Notes: a model not told the origin generated them from the letters alone. 64,000 bases of DNA from Flavipsychrobacter sp. (GCA_017849575.1 JAFIGV010000029.1:62001-126000), one strand, 5' to 3'; shown: positions 50,843-60,514, numbered from the stretch's first letter. Numbers and translations: made by a program.

Positions 50843-51794
50843 AAAAAGCGATTTGACCAAAAGTACCAAAATATGGCTCAACTCTTTGCTGGGCCTCAGC
50901 ATCAGCATCCTGCTGTTCTTCAGCATCTGGCTGCAGGTGCGGCACCAGCATGCAGCGTTTAGTGTTTTTGGGCGGGCAGATCTGGCTGCAAAATACCTCG
51001 GCCTGGCACTCCTGCTCATGCCGCTCAATCTGGGCCTGGAGATTTTTAAATGGAAAATGCTGGCGAATTCAGCGCAGCCCGTTTCCGTATCTCAGGCAGT
51101 GAAAAGCTACTGCGCGGGCATAGCCATCTCATTAATTACGCCCAATCGTATCGGTGAGTACCCGGGTAGAATGCTCTATCTCAAATCCCGAAACACCATT
51201 CGCCTGATTAGCGTATCGCTGCTCGGTGCTTTCACACAGTTGCTCACACTGTTCTTGTTCGGTAGCGTAGGACTTTTGCAGTACAATCTTACCCATCCGG
51301 GCTATGGGCAGAAATTGTTGCTTGCCTTTGCATTAGGTTCGGTAATGGTGCTCGGCATATTGTTTTTCCGGTTCGAAAAATGGATCACGCTCTTCGAAAA
51401 ACATAAACGGCTACGGAGGTTGAGGACTTATGGGCAATTATTGCGCAGGTTTACCCGTAAGGAACAACTAAGCATCTTGCTCATTTCCATGCTTCGGTTC
51501 GGAGTCTTTTGTACGCAGTACCTGTTGCTGTTGCGTTGGATGAACATTGATATGCTTTCAGCGCGGGGCTTTCTTACGGCTACGCTCTACTTTTGGGGTA
51601 TTGCGGTAGTGCCCTCTATAGCCTTTGCCGAGCTCGGGGTGCGCGGAAAACTTAGCTTGTTTTTACTATCACCTTTTACCGACAATGTTTTAGGCATTCT
51701 TGCTGCTACCTTTGGATTGTGGTGCATCAATCTGATCGTGCCTGCACTGGCTGGCAGTGTTTTATTATGGAGGGTAAAACTGATTCGCAATTAA
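50823..51794 (+). CDS. Flippase-like membrane protein (lysylphosphatidylglycerol synthase TM region family)
   Basis: 323 residues from the ATG at 50823 (MRDDLSKKSDLTKSTK); a TTG at 50853 is a plausible alternative. About eight helices, with the family features LLLMPLNLGLEIFKWKMLAN, AVKSYCAGIAISLITPNRIG and GEYPGRMLYLKSRN, then PSIAFAELGVRGKLSLFLLS. Relatives move or modify lipids; no substrate can be named. The first codons lie within the antisense of the ruvC 5' end. Confidence 0.78.
   Translation: MRDDLSKKSDLTKSTKIWLNSLLGLSISILLFFSIWLQVRHQHAAFSVFGRADLAAKYLGLALLLMPLNLGLEIFKWKMLANSAQPVSVSQAVKSYCAGIAISLITPNRIGEYPGRMLYLKSRNTIRLISVSLLGAFTQLLTLFLFGSVGLLQYNLTHPGYGQKLLLAFALGSVMVLGILFFRFEKWITLFEKHKRLRRLRTYGQLLRRFTRKEQLSILLISMLRFGVFCTQYLLLLRWMNIDMLSARGFLTATLYFWGIAVVPSIAFAELGVRGKLSLFLLSPFTDNVLGILAATFGLWCINLIVPALAGSVLLWRVKLIRN
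50858..50865 (-). promoter_or_regulatory. Candidate -7 promoter box for ruvC
   Basis: TACTTTTG on the minus strand, 15 bases before the TTG start. It lies inside the first codons of the divergent membrane protein gene. Confidence 0.45.
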
Positions 51795-51808
51795 ACCTGT
51801 ACAACTTT

Positions 51809-52609
51809 ATGAAGTATGCAGCTTCTGTTTTCCTGCTTATGCTTTTAGCGCTTGGCTCCTTCTCTGCCGGCGCGCAAAATAACTTTTGCGGCATTCGCAA
51901 CAGTGCATTCAATGCTGGTGAGAAACTACAGTTTAAGGTGTATTACAACATGGGCCGCATCTGGGTTGGCGCCGGCGAGGCGGCTTTTACTATAACTTAT
52001 GAATCGTACAACAATAAAAACGTACTACACATAGTGGGCAACGGAAAGACATACAAATCCTACGATTGGTTTTTTAAAGTGCGCGATGTGTATGAAAGCT
52101 TTATTGATCCGGAAACCTTACTGCCGGTAAAATTTTTACGAAATGTGAACGAAGGCGGCTTCAAAATTTTCAATAGCGTGAGCTTCGATCAGGCCAATGG
52201 AAGGGCCGTTTCTACCAACGGGGTGTTCAGTGTGCCGAAATGTACGCAGGATGTGCTTTCCAGCATTTACTACGCCCGTAATATTGACTACGATAAGTAC
52301 CAGCCGGGTGCAAAGATCCCGTTTACCATGTTTCTCGATGATAAGGTATATTCCCTTTATATCCGCTATCTCGGCAAAGAGAAAATCACGACCCGGTTCG
52401 GCACCTTCAATACAATTAAGATCAGACCACTGCTCATTGAGGGCACTATTTTCGACGGCGGCGAAAAGATGACCGTGTGGGTGAGCGACGATGCCAACCA
52501 TGTACCGGTTAGGGTGGACAGCCCGATATTAGTGGGCAGCATCAAAGTGGATCTCATCGGCTTTGAAAATCTACGCAACGCCTTCACAGGTTTCCTGAAA
52601 AAACGCTGA
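51809..52609 (+). CDS. DUF3108-family secreted protein
   Basis: 266 residues from MKYAASVFLLMLLALGSFSAG; the open frame to 51719 overlaps the gene before and is dropped. Beta-rich domain of DUF3108: GEKLQFKVYYNMGRIWVGAG, YESFIDPETLLPVKFLRNVN, and TVWVSDDANHVPVRVDSPIL. Exported; function unknown, possibly envelope-lipid related. 14 bases after the flippase-like gene, so probably co-transcribed. Convergent with comEC, one base apart. Confidence 0.83.
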   Translation: MKYAASVFLLMLLALGSFSAGAQNNFCGIRNSAFNAGEKLQFKVYYNMGRIWVGAGEAAFTITYESYNNKNVLHIVGNGKTYKSYDWFFKVRDVYESFIDPETLLPVKFLRNVNEGGFKIFNSVSFDQANGRAVSTNGVFSVPKCTQDVLSSIYYARNIDYDKYQPGAKIPFTMFLDDKVYSLYIRYLGKEKITTRFGTFNTIKIRPLLIEGTIFDGGEKMTVWVSDDANHVPVRVDSPILVGSIKVDLIGFENLRNAFTGFLKKR

Positions 52610-52610
52610 T

Positions 52611-54686
52611 CTATTCCAACACAAAAGCGCCATCCAAAAGCGTGAAATGAGCGGGGATTTTCTGCACAGTGCAGCTATCTTTTAAACGCAGGCAGGCTGT
52701 GCGGCTCTGATTACCCGTAACAATTAGCTTTTTGAACCGAAACTGTTGTAGTAAGCTTACAGCATCCAGCTTACTGATGGGATAGGTGAGGATAAGATGA
52801 TCAACCGCAAACGGAGCAATAGGGTCCGCTTGCAAGGGCTGCTGCAATACTAAGACGGTTCCACCCCGAAGCCTAAAGACTGGCAGACCGCTCCAGCGCA
52901 CCAGTTTACGGTTGCCTTTTGCCAGCCGATGCTCTTCGGCAGCATATCGAAGTGACTGTTTATCCTCGGCGTTTTGCTCTATGGCATACATGGTCGTACC
53001 ATTGATCATCGCTACAAAACTGCCATGACTTACATTATAGGCTACCAGTTGCTGCTGTTGTGACCTTTGCCACCGAACAGACCCCAGCGATAAAAAAAGA
53101 AGGGCGGTAAAAGCAAGCCCACCGGCCAGCAGCGGCAACTTCCTGGTATAAAAAAAACGAGCAAAAAATGCAATCGCCACCAGGCAAAGAAGAAGTTGCG
53201 GAAAGCTGATGAATAAACGGCCCAAAACCGCCGGACTATGTTCTTCCATAACAAAAACGACAGCATTGAATCCATTCACCAATAATGTAATGAAGTGAGA
53301 AATCAGTGTAGCCAGGCCGCTGAAGGGACTTAAGAAAATAAGAAGTAGCCCCGATACCAGAAGCAGGCTCATAAGGGTATAAGCTACAATATTGGCCGCG
53401 ATGAAATATAGCGGAAACAAGTGAAAATAATATACAACAAGGGGTGCTACCAGAACCTCTACCGCCACACTGGCAGCTACTGCTTCCCAAAGCTTCCTCA
53501 AAAGAATAGGGGTTGGCGTGTACCAACGACTAATAGACTTGTAGAAAAGTGTAAGACCCAGCACCGCAGTAAAGGAAAGTTGAAAACCGATGGAAAACAA
53601 CCACATGGGCCTGAAGATTAGCATAAAGAATGCGGTGGCAAACAAGTGGTTGAGCGGATGACGGGTCTTTCCTGCGGCCATGGATGATACGATAAGGGAA
53701 AACATGACGGCAGCACGTATGGCTGAAATTGGCGCCCCTGCTACAGCCACATAGAGATAGACCACCGGCAAGGCAAAAAGATATTTAATGAACTGCCAGC
53801 GTGGGGAGCGCAGCCAGAATAAAAGCAGTGCAACCAAAAAGAATAAAACACTTACATGTGCGCCCGAAATAGCTATGATATGAACAATTCCGGTCTGCGA
53901 ATAGGCCTGCCGCAGTGCAGGATCGAGATTCACCTGCTCGCCAAGCAACATAGCCTGCAACATGCCCAGTGCCGCACTATCTTTCACATAGGTCTCTAAG
54001 GCACTCATGGCGCGTGCATGCAACCGCTCGGTAAAACTGAGCGCCGGTAGTTCGGTAGCTACGGGTGTAATCTTGTCGGCGGAGATAAATTGCTGATAGT
54101 AGATACCGTTGCGTGCACAAAAACGGGCAAAATCAAACTCGTTCGGATTGCCTGCATTGGTAATCCGCACCCACTCATTGGGCAGTATCACCTTGTCGCC
54201 TTGCTTTAGGGGTAAAGATGCTCCGTTTCGGTAAACATATACAAAGGCCTTTCCCGTCACCGCCTTTACAGTTCCCTTATCGTAGGCTGCTTCCAGGCTT
54301 ACACTGAGTTTCCATGTCCTCGATTTAAGTGCAGGTGGTAAAAGCAAGCGGGCTTCAAAAGCCTGTGCTGTAGTTACAGCGTGGCCAAACCATTTTGGCT
54401 GGTATCGCAAATCGCTTTCTACGCAAACAAACAACGTCAAGGTGAAAATACAGATCTGCAACAAAGCCGCCGACAGCATTTTTATGAACCGTGGAGCCCG
54501 TACCCAGGCGAACAAAAAAGCGGAAACCAAAACCACGAGCAATGACACCGGGAAAAGAAACGAAATGCTGCCCGGCACCGACCCATAATGATCATAGAGG
54601 ACAATGGCAGGAATGACCGGCACCAACAGCCTGAAGAAAGGCGCCTCATCCCAAAACCAGGATCGTTTTAATTGCCAGGGTCTCAT
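52611..54686 (-). CDS. comEC: ComEC/Rec2 family DNA-uptake channel protein
   Basis: 691 residues. DUF4131-type N-terminal domain (about 30-220, with GRFARF... replaced here by AGNPNEFDFARFCARNGIYY) and competence channel (about 235-520): MLLGEQVNLDPALRQAYSQT, GIVHIIAISGAHVSVLFFLV, GAPISAIRAAVMFSLIVSSM. The C-terminal part (about 540-691) lacks the HxHxDH metallo-beta-lactamase motif of firmicute ComEC, so that part is degenerate. Transports single-stranded DNA over the inner membrane in competent bacteria. Third gene of a leftward operon with a FadN-like gene and a TPR gene. Confidence 0.87.
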   Translation of the reverse strand: MRPWQLKRSWFWDEAPFFRLLVPVIPAIVLYDHYGSVPGSISFLFPVSLLVVLVSAFLFAWVRAPRFIKMLSAALLQICIFTLTLFVCVESDLRYQPKWFGHAVTTAQAFEARLLLPPALKSRTWKLSVSLEAAYDKGTVKAVTGKAFVYVYRNGASLPLKQGDKVILPNEWVRITNAGNPNEFDFARFCARNGIYYQQFISADKITPVATELPALSFTERLHARAMSALETYVKDSAALGMLQAMLLGEQVNLDPALRQAYSQTGIVHIIAISGAHVSVLFFLVALLLFWLRSPRWQFIKYLFALPVVYLYVAVAGAPISAIRAAVMFSLIVSSMAAGKTRHPLNHLFATAFFMLIFRPMWLFSIGFQLSFTAVLGLTLFYKSISRWYTPTPILLRKLWEAVAASVAVEVLVAPLVVYYFHLFPLYFIAANIVAYTLMSLLLVSGLLLIFLSPFSGLATLISHFITLLVNGFNAVVFVMEEHSPAVLGRLFISFPQLLLCLVAIAFFARFFYTRKLPLLAGGLAFTALLFLSLGSVRWQRSQQQQLVAYNVSHGSFVAMINGTTMYAIEQNAEDKQSLRYAAEEHRLAKGNRKLVRWSGLPVFRLRGGTVLVLQQPLQADPIAPFAVDHLILTYPISKLDAVSLLQQFRFKKLIVTGNQSRTACLRLKDSCTVQKIPAHFTLLDGAFVLE

Positions 54687-54727
54687 TAGTTTGCACTTAT
54701 TCGAAAATAAGATACAAAATTCTTTGC

Positions 54728-56554
54728 TCAGGGCAGCGGTGGCGTGGCCATTTGTAAGGCAGCAAATCTTTGCCGGGCAGTTTGCACGTAGGTACTTCCG
54801 GGAAATTCAAGGATCAGCTTTTCATAGAAACGGCGCGCTTTTTCCTTGTCCTTAAGCTGCAACTCATACATCTCAGCGGTTTTGAAGATCGCATCATCTG
54901 CCAGCACATCTTCTCCGTAGCGGGTATATACTTCTTCGAGATAGTCGAGCGCCTTTTTATAGTCCCGATGCTTAGCGGCCATTTTTGCCCGCAACATCAG
55001 AATGTCGTCGTTGAGCGGGTGCTTTGGATAGGCCTTGCTCAGGCTGTCGAGTAGCTCTTCCGCCTCCTTGTCTTTGTTCTGAAACAGAAGAAGGTCTGCG
55101 TATGCATAACGTTCCAGGGGTACAAGATTGCTGTCTGCCGGAATATTTTCGGTAATGAGGACTGACAGATAAAGGGCATCATTGGCAATTAGTTCGGATG
55201 TAGATGCCTTCAGCACCGAAAGTTGTCCCTGCGCCCACTCAAAATCACCGCGATAGTAGGCGAGCTTTGCATTTCTGAACCGTGCTTCTTCACCCAGCAC
55301 ATCTTCCCTAAATGCTTTATCCACCTGGCTATACACAAGAGACGCATCCCATATTCTCCCCTGCAGCACATAATAATCGCCGAGCTGCAGCTTCGCCCAC
55401 CCGCTAAAGTCTCGTCGCGCGCCCGGCTTTTCGATGGCGGTCTGCAATAAAGCTATAGCCTTGGGTAAGTCATGCCGATAGCGTGCTTCGAGCATGGCAT
55501 AGTCGCGGAGCGTTTCCGTATTGTAATACTGCGGAAATTCATTGAAAAACAGTTCGTACTTCTTCTCCATAGCCTCCACTTCCTCGGTGCTAAAAGTGGC
55601 TTTCTGTTGCAGGTCTTCCATCAGTATATTCATCTCCTCGGCACGCGCAATGGCATACATAGGTTGTTCCTTGCCCTGCTCCATGATGCCTTCCAGTGCT
55701 TTCAGGGCTATGGCATACTTTCCTTCCCGCTTTGCCGTTCTGGAAAACTCCAAAAGCCGTGCACCGTTTTCCTGATTTCTTTCGTCAAGTGCCTGTATCT
55801 GTATCAACGCACCTTCCCAATCATCTTTTTGTGTGTACAGCCAGGTCAGTATTTCCGCAAACCAGGTATTTTCCGGCTGTTCGTTAATGCGCTTTATCAA
55901 TGCCTTCTGCGTCAGTTGCAGCTTTTTCGCATCCGTGCCCAATAGCTCCAGTAAAATAGTTTTGGCATCATCCGTACCAGGCATTTGCATCGGGCCAGCG
56001 CTCAGAATGATGGTAACAGCCTTATCCATGTCGCCCGCTTTTGCATAGAGTTTGGCCAGCGGTGTACTGTAGAAATACGGGTTGTGGATCACTTCGATGG
56101 CGCGCTCGTAGGTTTTTATCGCCCACTGATCCTGCTGCAATTCCAAAAAAGCATTGACCATACGGGTGGTACGTATATCGTCGCCATTGATCAACAAAAC
56201 GGCCTTTTCAAATTGTTCGTTGGCCTTCTTTTCTTTTTTTGAAGCCAGCAGTACACGTCCAAGGTCAATCATTAACAGCGGCTCCTGCGGATTGATCTGC
56301 ATCTGGCTTTCTGCCAGCCGTTCTGCGGCTTTGTAGTCCTTTTGCAGTAGCAGCAGATCAAAATATCCCTTGTAGATTTCCGCATCAGCCGGCGACTGCC
56401 GGTAGAGCGCTTCATAAGTCCGCGCTGCTTTTTCGTAATCTTTCTGTTCCACAAGCTGCCGGGCTTCCGTCAGAGGATCCGTCTGTGCGCCTGCCCCAAC
56501 GCTGCCGAGGAGCATGTATCCCAACAAGGTCCATTTCCACAAGGTTCTTAGCAT
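54728..56554 (-). CDS. Secreted tetratricopeptide repeat protein
   Basis: 608 residues. Signal peptide LLGYMLLGSVGAGAQ, then TPR-like helix pairs through most of the length (ALYRQSPADAEIYKGYFDLL, LVYSQVDKAFREDVLGEEAR, LLDSLSKAYPKHPLNDDILM, KARRFYEKLILEFPGSTYVQ). This is a periplasmic scaffold-type protein; partners unknown. Starts 9 bases after the FadN-like gene and ends 41 before comEC. The C-terminal repeats resemble those of envelope-assembly TPR proteins such as YbgF/BamD, a loose similarity. Confidence 0.83.
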   Translation of the reverse strand: MLRTLWKWTLLGYMLLGSVGAGAQTDPLTEARQLVEQKDYEKAARTYEALYRQSPADAEIYKGYFDLLLLQKDYKAAERLAESQMQINPQEPLLMIDLGRVLLASKKEKKANEQFEKAVLLINGDDIRTTRMVNAFLELQQDQWAIKTYERAIEVIHNPYFYSTPLAKLYAKAGDMDKAVTIILSAGPMQMPGTDDAKTILLELLGTDAKKLQLTQKALIKRINEQPENTWFAEILTWLYTQKDDWEGALIQIQALDERNQENGARLLEFSRTAKREGKYAIALKALEGIMEQGKEQPMYAIARAEEMNILMEDLQQKATFSTEEVEAMEKKYELFFNEFPQYYNTETLRDYAMLEARYRHDLPKAIALLQTAIEKPGARRDFSGWAKLQLGDYYVLQGRIWDASLVYSQVDKAFREDVLGEEARFRNAKLAYYRGDFEWAQGQLSVLKASTSELIANDALYLSVLITENIPADSNLVPLERYAYADLLLFQNKDKEAEELLDSLSKAYPKHPLNDDILMLRAKMAAKHRDYKKALDYLEEVYTRYGEDVLADDAIFKTAEMYELQLKDKEKARRFYEKLILEFPGSTYVQTARQRFAALQMATPPLP

Positions 56555-56563
56555 AGAGTTTAC

Positions 56564-59071
56564 TTAATTTCTCAAGGGTTTTCCGGTTTGTAATATGCTT
56601 TGCAAACGTTCCAGCGTTTTCTTTTCACCACAAAGGCTAAGGAAGGTTTCTCGTTCCAAATCGAGCAGATACTGTTCTGATACCACCGCGGGAGCAATGA
56701 GGTCGCCGCCACACATAACCTGTGCCAGTCGTTGTGCAATGTACTTGTCGTAATCAGAAATATAGTTTCCGCGCCACATGCCGTGGATGCCGGACAGAAG
56801 GGCACCGAGACCACCACGTCCCTGCACTTTGATGTCCTGGCGCACCACGGGCTGTGTATAGCCCTGCTCATGAAGCAAAAGCACTTTCTTGCGCGCATCG
56901 CCTATTCTTCTATCTGCATTTCTGCTAATCCGGTCTGTCCCCGGTCTTAGAATATAGTTTTCAAAGGCTTCGTCGGCGGAGGTAGATACTTTGGCCGTGC
57001 CGATATTGATGAAAAGCTGCTGAAGAAAATTAAGCTCTACATCCTCCTTTATATTTCTGTCCGAAGCCCGAAGGACCATCTCTTTGGTACCACCGCCACC
57101 GGGAATGAGACCTACGCCCAGCTCTACCAGGCCGATATAGCTCTCGGCGGCAGCCTGCACAGCATCTGCGTGAAGACACATTTCGCAGCCCCCGCCCAGC
57201 GTAAGGCCGTGGGGAGCTACCACCACGGGTATGCTGCTGTAACGCATACGCATAGTAGTTTGCTGAAACTGCCTTACGGCGAAATCCAGTTCATCATATT
57301 CCTGCTCTACGGCAAACATGAATATGAGGCCTACATTGGCACCGGCACTGAAATTGGCACCGCCATTGGCGATCACCAATCCTTTGTAGCCTTCTTCTGC
57401 CAGCTCTATGGCTTTGTTCACTCCTTGCAGCACTTCGCCACCTATACTGTTCATTTTTGTGTTCCAGCGCAGCGCCACTACATCCTCACCAATATCATAC
57501 AGCGTACAGGCACTATTTTTCCAGACGGTCTTTTCCGACAGATGCTCCAAAATGATCAGCGAAGCGGCCCCCGGAATGGGCTGGTAGTTTCCGGATTTTA
57601 GATCGTAAAATTTCTTTTGGCCCTGTTCAATTTTGTAAAAGCTATCGCATCCGTTTTCCAGCATTTTTTCAACCCAGGGCGCGGCTTGTCGTCCCTCGGC
57701 CTTCATCGCTTCCAGCGTCTTTTGTACACCCAGCACATCCCAGCTTTCAAAGGCGCCTATTTCCCAGCCAAAGCCGGCTTTGAGGGCATCATCGATTTTA
57801 TAAAGCTCATCCGATATTTCCGGCACACGGTTGGAAACATAGGCAAAAAGCATGTGATGAAACATCCGGTAAAACGCGCCGGCCTTATCCTGCCCCTGAT
57901 ACAAAATACGTAACCGCGCTGCCAGATCATCCACAGCCCTGGCAGCCTCCAGCGTGGCAAAGCGGGTCTTGCTTCGGGGCCCATACTCCAGAGTCGATAA
58001 ATTGAGGGTCAATATTTCAGTTCGCGGCTTATTTCCGCCCAGTGGATCGGTCTTTTTTTCATCGCCACGTTCTTCCGGCGACTGGGTGAACCCCGCTTTT
58101 TTGGCTCCCTCGGGATCACGAGCAGGGGGTGGGCTCTGCACCTTTACTTTTTTATAAAATCCCTGACCAGTTTTGTCGCCCAGCCAATTATTTTCCAACA
58201 TTTTTTCGAGAAATGCCGGTAGTACAAAGATGTCTTTTGCCTCATCCTCCGGGGCGTTTTGCGGCAAAGCTTTGGCTACATGCACCAAGGTGTCGAGGCC
58301 TACCACATCGCCTGTACGGAAGGTTGCGGATTTCGGGCGGCCCAGCACCGGGCCTGTGAGCGTATCGGTTTCATCTACATTCAGCCCGAGCTCCTGCATC
58401 ACATGAAAAACAGCCATGAAGCCAAATACGCCGACCCTGTTGGCAATAAAGGCGGGTGTGTCTTTGCACAGCACGGTAGTCTTGCCCAGGAAACGATCGC
58501 CATAGTCCATGAGAAAATCCACTACAGCGGGGTCTGTTTCCGGAGCAGGGATGATTTCCAGCAACCTGAGGTAGCGCGGAGGATTGAAAAAGTGCGTGCC
58601 GCAGAAATTTTTTCTGAAATCTTCTGATCTTCCTTCGCACATGAGGTGGATGGGTATGCCCGAGGTATTACTGGTGATCAGCGTGCCGGGTTTGCGGTAT
58701 TGCTCTATGGCTTCAAAAACTTTTTGCTTGATCTCTATCTTTTCTACCACCACTTCCATTACCCAATCGCAGTCGGCTATCTGGTGCAAATCGTCTTCGA
58801 TATTGCCTGTGGAAATTAACTGCTGCACATCTTTAGTGTACACCGCAGAGGGTTTTGCTTTAAGCGTACTCTGCAAGGCATCATTAACGATCCTGTTTCT
58901 AAAGGCTTTGCTTTGCGTGGTGAGTCCCTTCCTTTGTTCTGCTTCGCTCAGGCTGCCGGGAACAATATCGAGCAGCAGCACTTGTACGCCTATACCTGCA
59001 AAATGGCAGGCGATACGCGAGCCCATTACACCGGAGCCAACGACCGCAATTTTACGGATGTGCCTGTTCAT
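56564..59071 (-). CDS. 3-hydroxyacyl-CoA dehydrogenase/enoyl-CoA hydratase fusion (FadN-like)
   Basis: 835 residues, dehydrogenase first and hydratase last, the FadN order (FadB is the reverse). NAD-binding loop IAVVGSGVMGSRIACHFAGI; dehydrogenase motif CGTHFFNPPRYLRLLEIIPA and KDTPAFIANRVGVFGFM. Hydratase region (about 530-700): GGANFSAGANVG, and HGLTLGGGCEMCLHADAVQA with VELGVGLIPGGGGTKEM, giving the oxyanion Gly and catalytic Glu. It runs the two middle steps of fatty acid beta-oxidation. A FadA-type thiolase gene is not adjacent within this window. Heads an operon with a TPR gene and comEC. Confidence 0.9.
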   Translation of the reverse strand: MNRHIRKIAVVGSGVMGSRIACHFAGIGVQVLLLDIVPGSLSEAEQRKGLTTQSKAFRNRIVNDALQSTLKAKPSAVYTKDVQQLISTGNIEDDLHQIADCDWVMEVVVEKIEIKQKVFEAIEQYRKPGTLITSNTSGIPIHLMCEGRSEDFRKNFCGTHFFNPPRYLRLLEIIPAPETDPAVVDFLMDYGDRFLGKTTVLCKDTPAFIANRVGVFGFMAVFHVMQELGLNVDETDTLTGPVLGRPKSATFRTGDVVGLDTLVHVAKALPQNAPEDEAKDIFVLPAFLEKMLENNWLGDKTGQGFYKKVKVQSPPPARDPEGAKKAGFTQSPEERGDEKKTDPLGGNKPRTEILTLNLSTLEYGPRSKTRFATLEAARAVDDLAARLRILYQGQDKAGAFYRMFHHMLFAYVSNRVPEISDELYKIDDALKAGFGWEIGAFESWDVLGVQKTLEAMKAEGRQAAPWVEKMLENGCDSFYKIEQGQKKFYDLKSGNYQPIPGAASLIILEHLSEKTVWKNSACTLYDIGEDVVALRWNTKMNSIGGEVLQGVNKAIELAEEGYKGLVIANGGANFSAGANVGLIFMFAVEQEYDELDFAVRQFQQTTMRMRYSSIPVVVAPHGLTLGGGCEMCLHADAVQAAAESYIGLVELGVGLIPGGGGTKEMVLRASDRNIKEDVELNFLQQLFINIGTAKVSTSADEAFENYILRPGTDRISRNADRRIGDARKKVLLLHEQGYTQPVVRQDIKVQGRGGLGALLSGIHGMWRGNYISDYDKYIAQRLAQVMCGGDLIAPAVVSEQYLLDLERETFLSLCGEKKTLERLQSILQTGKPLRN

Positions 59072-59202
59072 GAAAATGGAATTTGATAGACATCACAATT
59101 TATTGAAAAAACAGGTGGCTCAAACTGCTTTGAATAATCTTAACAGTGCATGCCCTCTTCGATGGAAATCCGTGCCTGTCTCCCGAAGCTTTTGGTTTTT
59201 GC

Positions 59203-59210
59203 TATTTTCG
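59203..59210 (+). promoter_or_regulatory. Possible -7 box for lysA
   Basis: TATTTTCG, one mismatch from TANNTTTG, 6 bases before the lysA ATG. Confidence 0.3.
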
Positions 59211-59216
59211 CGCGCT

Positions 59217-60443
59217 ATGTCGCCAAATTTATCTGAGGAGCTACTGCTGGAAGTGGCCCGTACGTTCGGTACGCCTGTGTATGTCTATCATGCAGAGACG
59301 ATCAGAAAGCAATTTGATACCCTTCAGGAAGCCTTTAAAGGCCACCCCACAAAATTTTTCTATGCCTGCAAGGCGCTGACCAACATCAACATTCTGAAAC
59401 TGATGAAACAGATGGGCGCCAACCTCGACTGTGTCAGCATCAACGAAGTGAAGCTGGGGCTGAGAGCGGGCTTTGAGCCTCGGCAAATCCTGTTTACGCC
59501 CAACTGTGTGGATCTTTCAGAAATAATTGAGGCCCAGCAGCTCGGAGTTAATATCAACATAGACAATATCTCCATCCTTGAGCAATTCGGCAATAAATAT
59601 GGCAGTGGCTATCCGGTGTGCATCCGTATCAACCCGCATATTGAGGCCGGAGGAAATTATAAAATCTCTACGGGCCATATTGACAGTAAGTTCGGCATTT
59701 CGATCCACCAGATCCGGCATATTGAGCGCATTGTGAAAACAACAAAACTGCAGGTAAAGGGCTTGCATATGCACACGGGTAGTGAGATAAAAGATGTAGA
59801 GGTTTTTCTCCGCAGCCTGGAGGTAATGTTCAGCGTAGCCGTGCATTTTCCGGAACTTGATTTCATTGACCTCGGTAGCGGTTTTAAAGTGCCCTATCAG
59901 GAGGGAGACAAGGGTACCGATGTAGCGGCGCTGGGAGCAAGACTCACCGAGGCAGTAAAGGAATTTGAAGCCGAATACAACCGTCCGCTCGAAATTTGGT
60001 TTGAGCCGGGAAAATATCTGGTAAGCGACAGCGGCTATTTTGTTGTGAAAGCTAATGTGATCAAACAAACCACGGCGACTGTCTTTGTAGGCGTTAATTC
60101 TGGTTTCAACCATCTGATCCGCCCCATGTTTTACGATGCCTACCATCGGATTGTGAATCTGTCAAATCCTTCTGGCGCAGAGCGGATTTATACCGTAGTG
60201 GGAAATATCTGTGAAACAGACACCTTTGCCTGGGACCGTGTGTTGCCGGAAGTACGTGAAGGCGATCTGCTTGCATTCTCCAACGCAGGAGCCTATGGTT
60301 TTGAAATGAGCAGTCATTTTAACTCGCGCCTGAAACCTGCCGAAGTTTTACTGCAAGAGGAAAAAGCATATCTGATACGCAGGAGGGACGAGTTTGAAGA
60401 TTTGCTGCGCAACCAGGTGGAGATAGACATAGCCGGCCAATAA
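59217..60443 (+). CDS. lysA: Diaminopimelate decarboxylase
   Basis: 408 residues from MSPNLSEELLLEVARTFGTP at 59217; the frame is open to 58584 but that is antisense to the FadN-like gene. PLP-dependent fold type III; Lys52 in FFYACKALTN is the Schiff-base lysine. Other motifs: HMHTGSEI, FIDLGSGFKVPYQEGD, EPGKYLVSDSGYFVVKA, and CETDTFAWDRVLPEVREGD with the substrate-binding Cys/Glu. It makes L-lysine from meso-diaminopimelate. No other lysine genes nearby. Confidence 0.95.
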   Translation: MSPNLSEELLLEVARTFGTPVYVYHAETIRKQFDTLQEAFKGHPTKFFYACKALTNINILKLMKQMGANLDCVSINEVKLGLRAGFEPRQILFTPNCVDLSEIIEAQQLGVNINIDNISILEQFGNKYGSGYPVCIRINPHIEAGGNYKISTGHIDSKFGISIHQIRHIERIVKTTKLQVKGLHMHTGSEIKDVEVFLRSLEVMFSVAVHFPELDFIDLGSGFKVPYQEGDKGTDVAALGARLTEAVKEFEAEYNRPLEIWFEPGKYLVSDSGYFVVKANVIKQTTATVFVGVNSGFNHLIRPMFYDAYHRIVNLSNPSGAERIYTVVGNICETDTFAWDRVLPEVREGDLLAFSNAGAYGFEMSSHFNSRLKPAEVLLQEEKAYLIRRRDEFEDLLRNQVEIDIAGQ

Positions 60444-60480
60444 AAAAAGCAATTGTACTGCCGAAAACAGTTCAATTGCT
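60443..60480 (-). terminator. Terminator of the outer-membrane protein gene
   Basis: Minus strand AGCAATTG...CAATTGCT with an inner ACTG/CAGT pairing, followed by seven T. 34 bases beyond the gene stop. Confidence 0.7.
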
Positions 60481-60514
60481 CTACTCCGGCGTACACCGGC
60501 GTCTTTTGTTGCCT

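Noticed and set aside
50843-51028. A 62-codon N-terminal extension of RuvC
   Set aside because: Low-complexity, antisense to the membrane protein, and crosses the likely promoter.
58584-59216. A 211-codon extension of lysA
   Set aside because: Antisense to the FadN-like gene; the DAP decarboxylase N-terminus starts at 59217.
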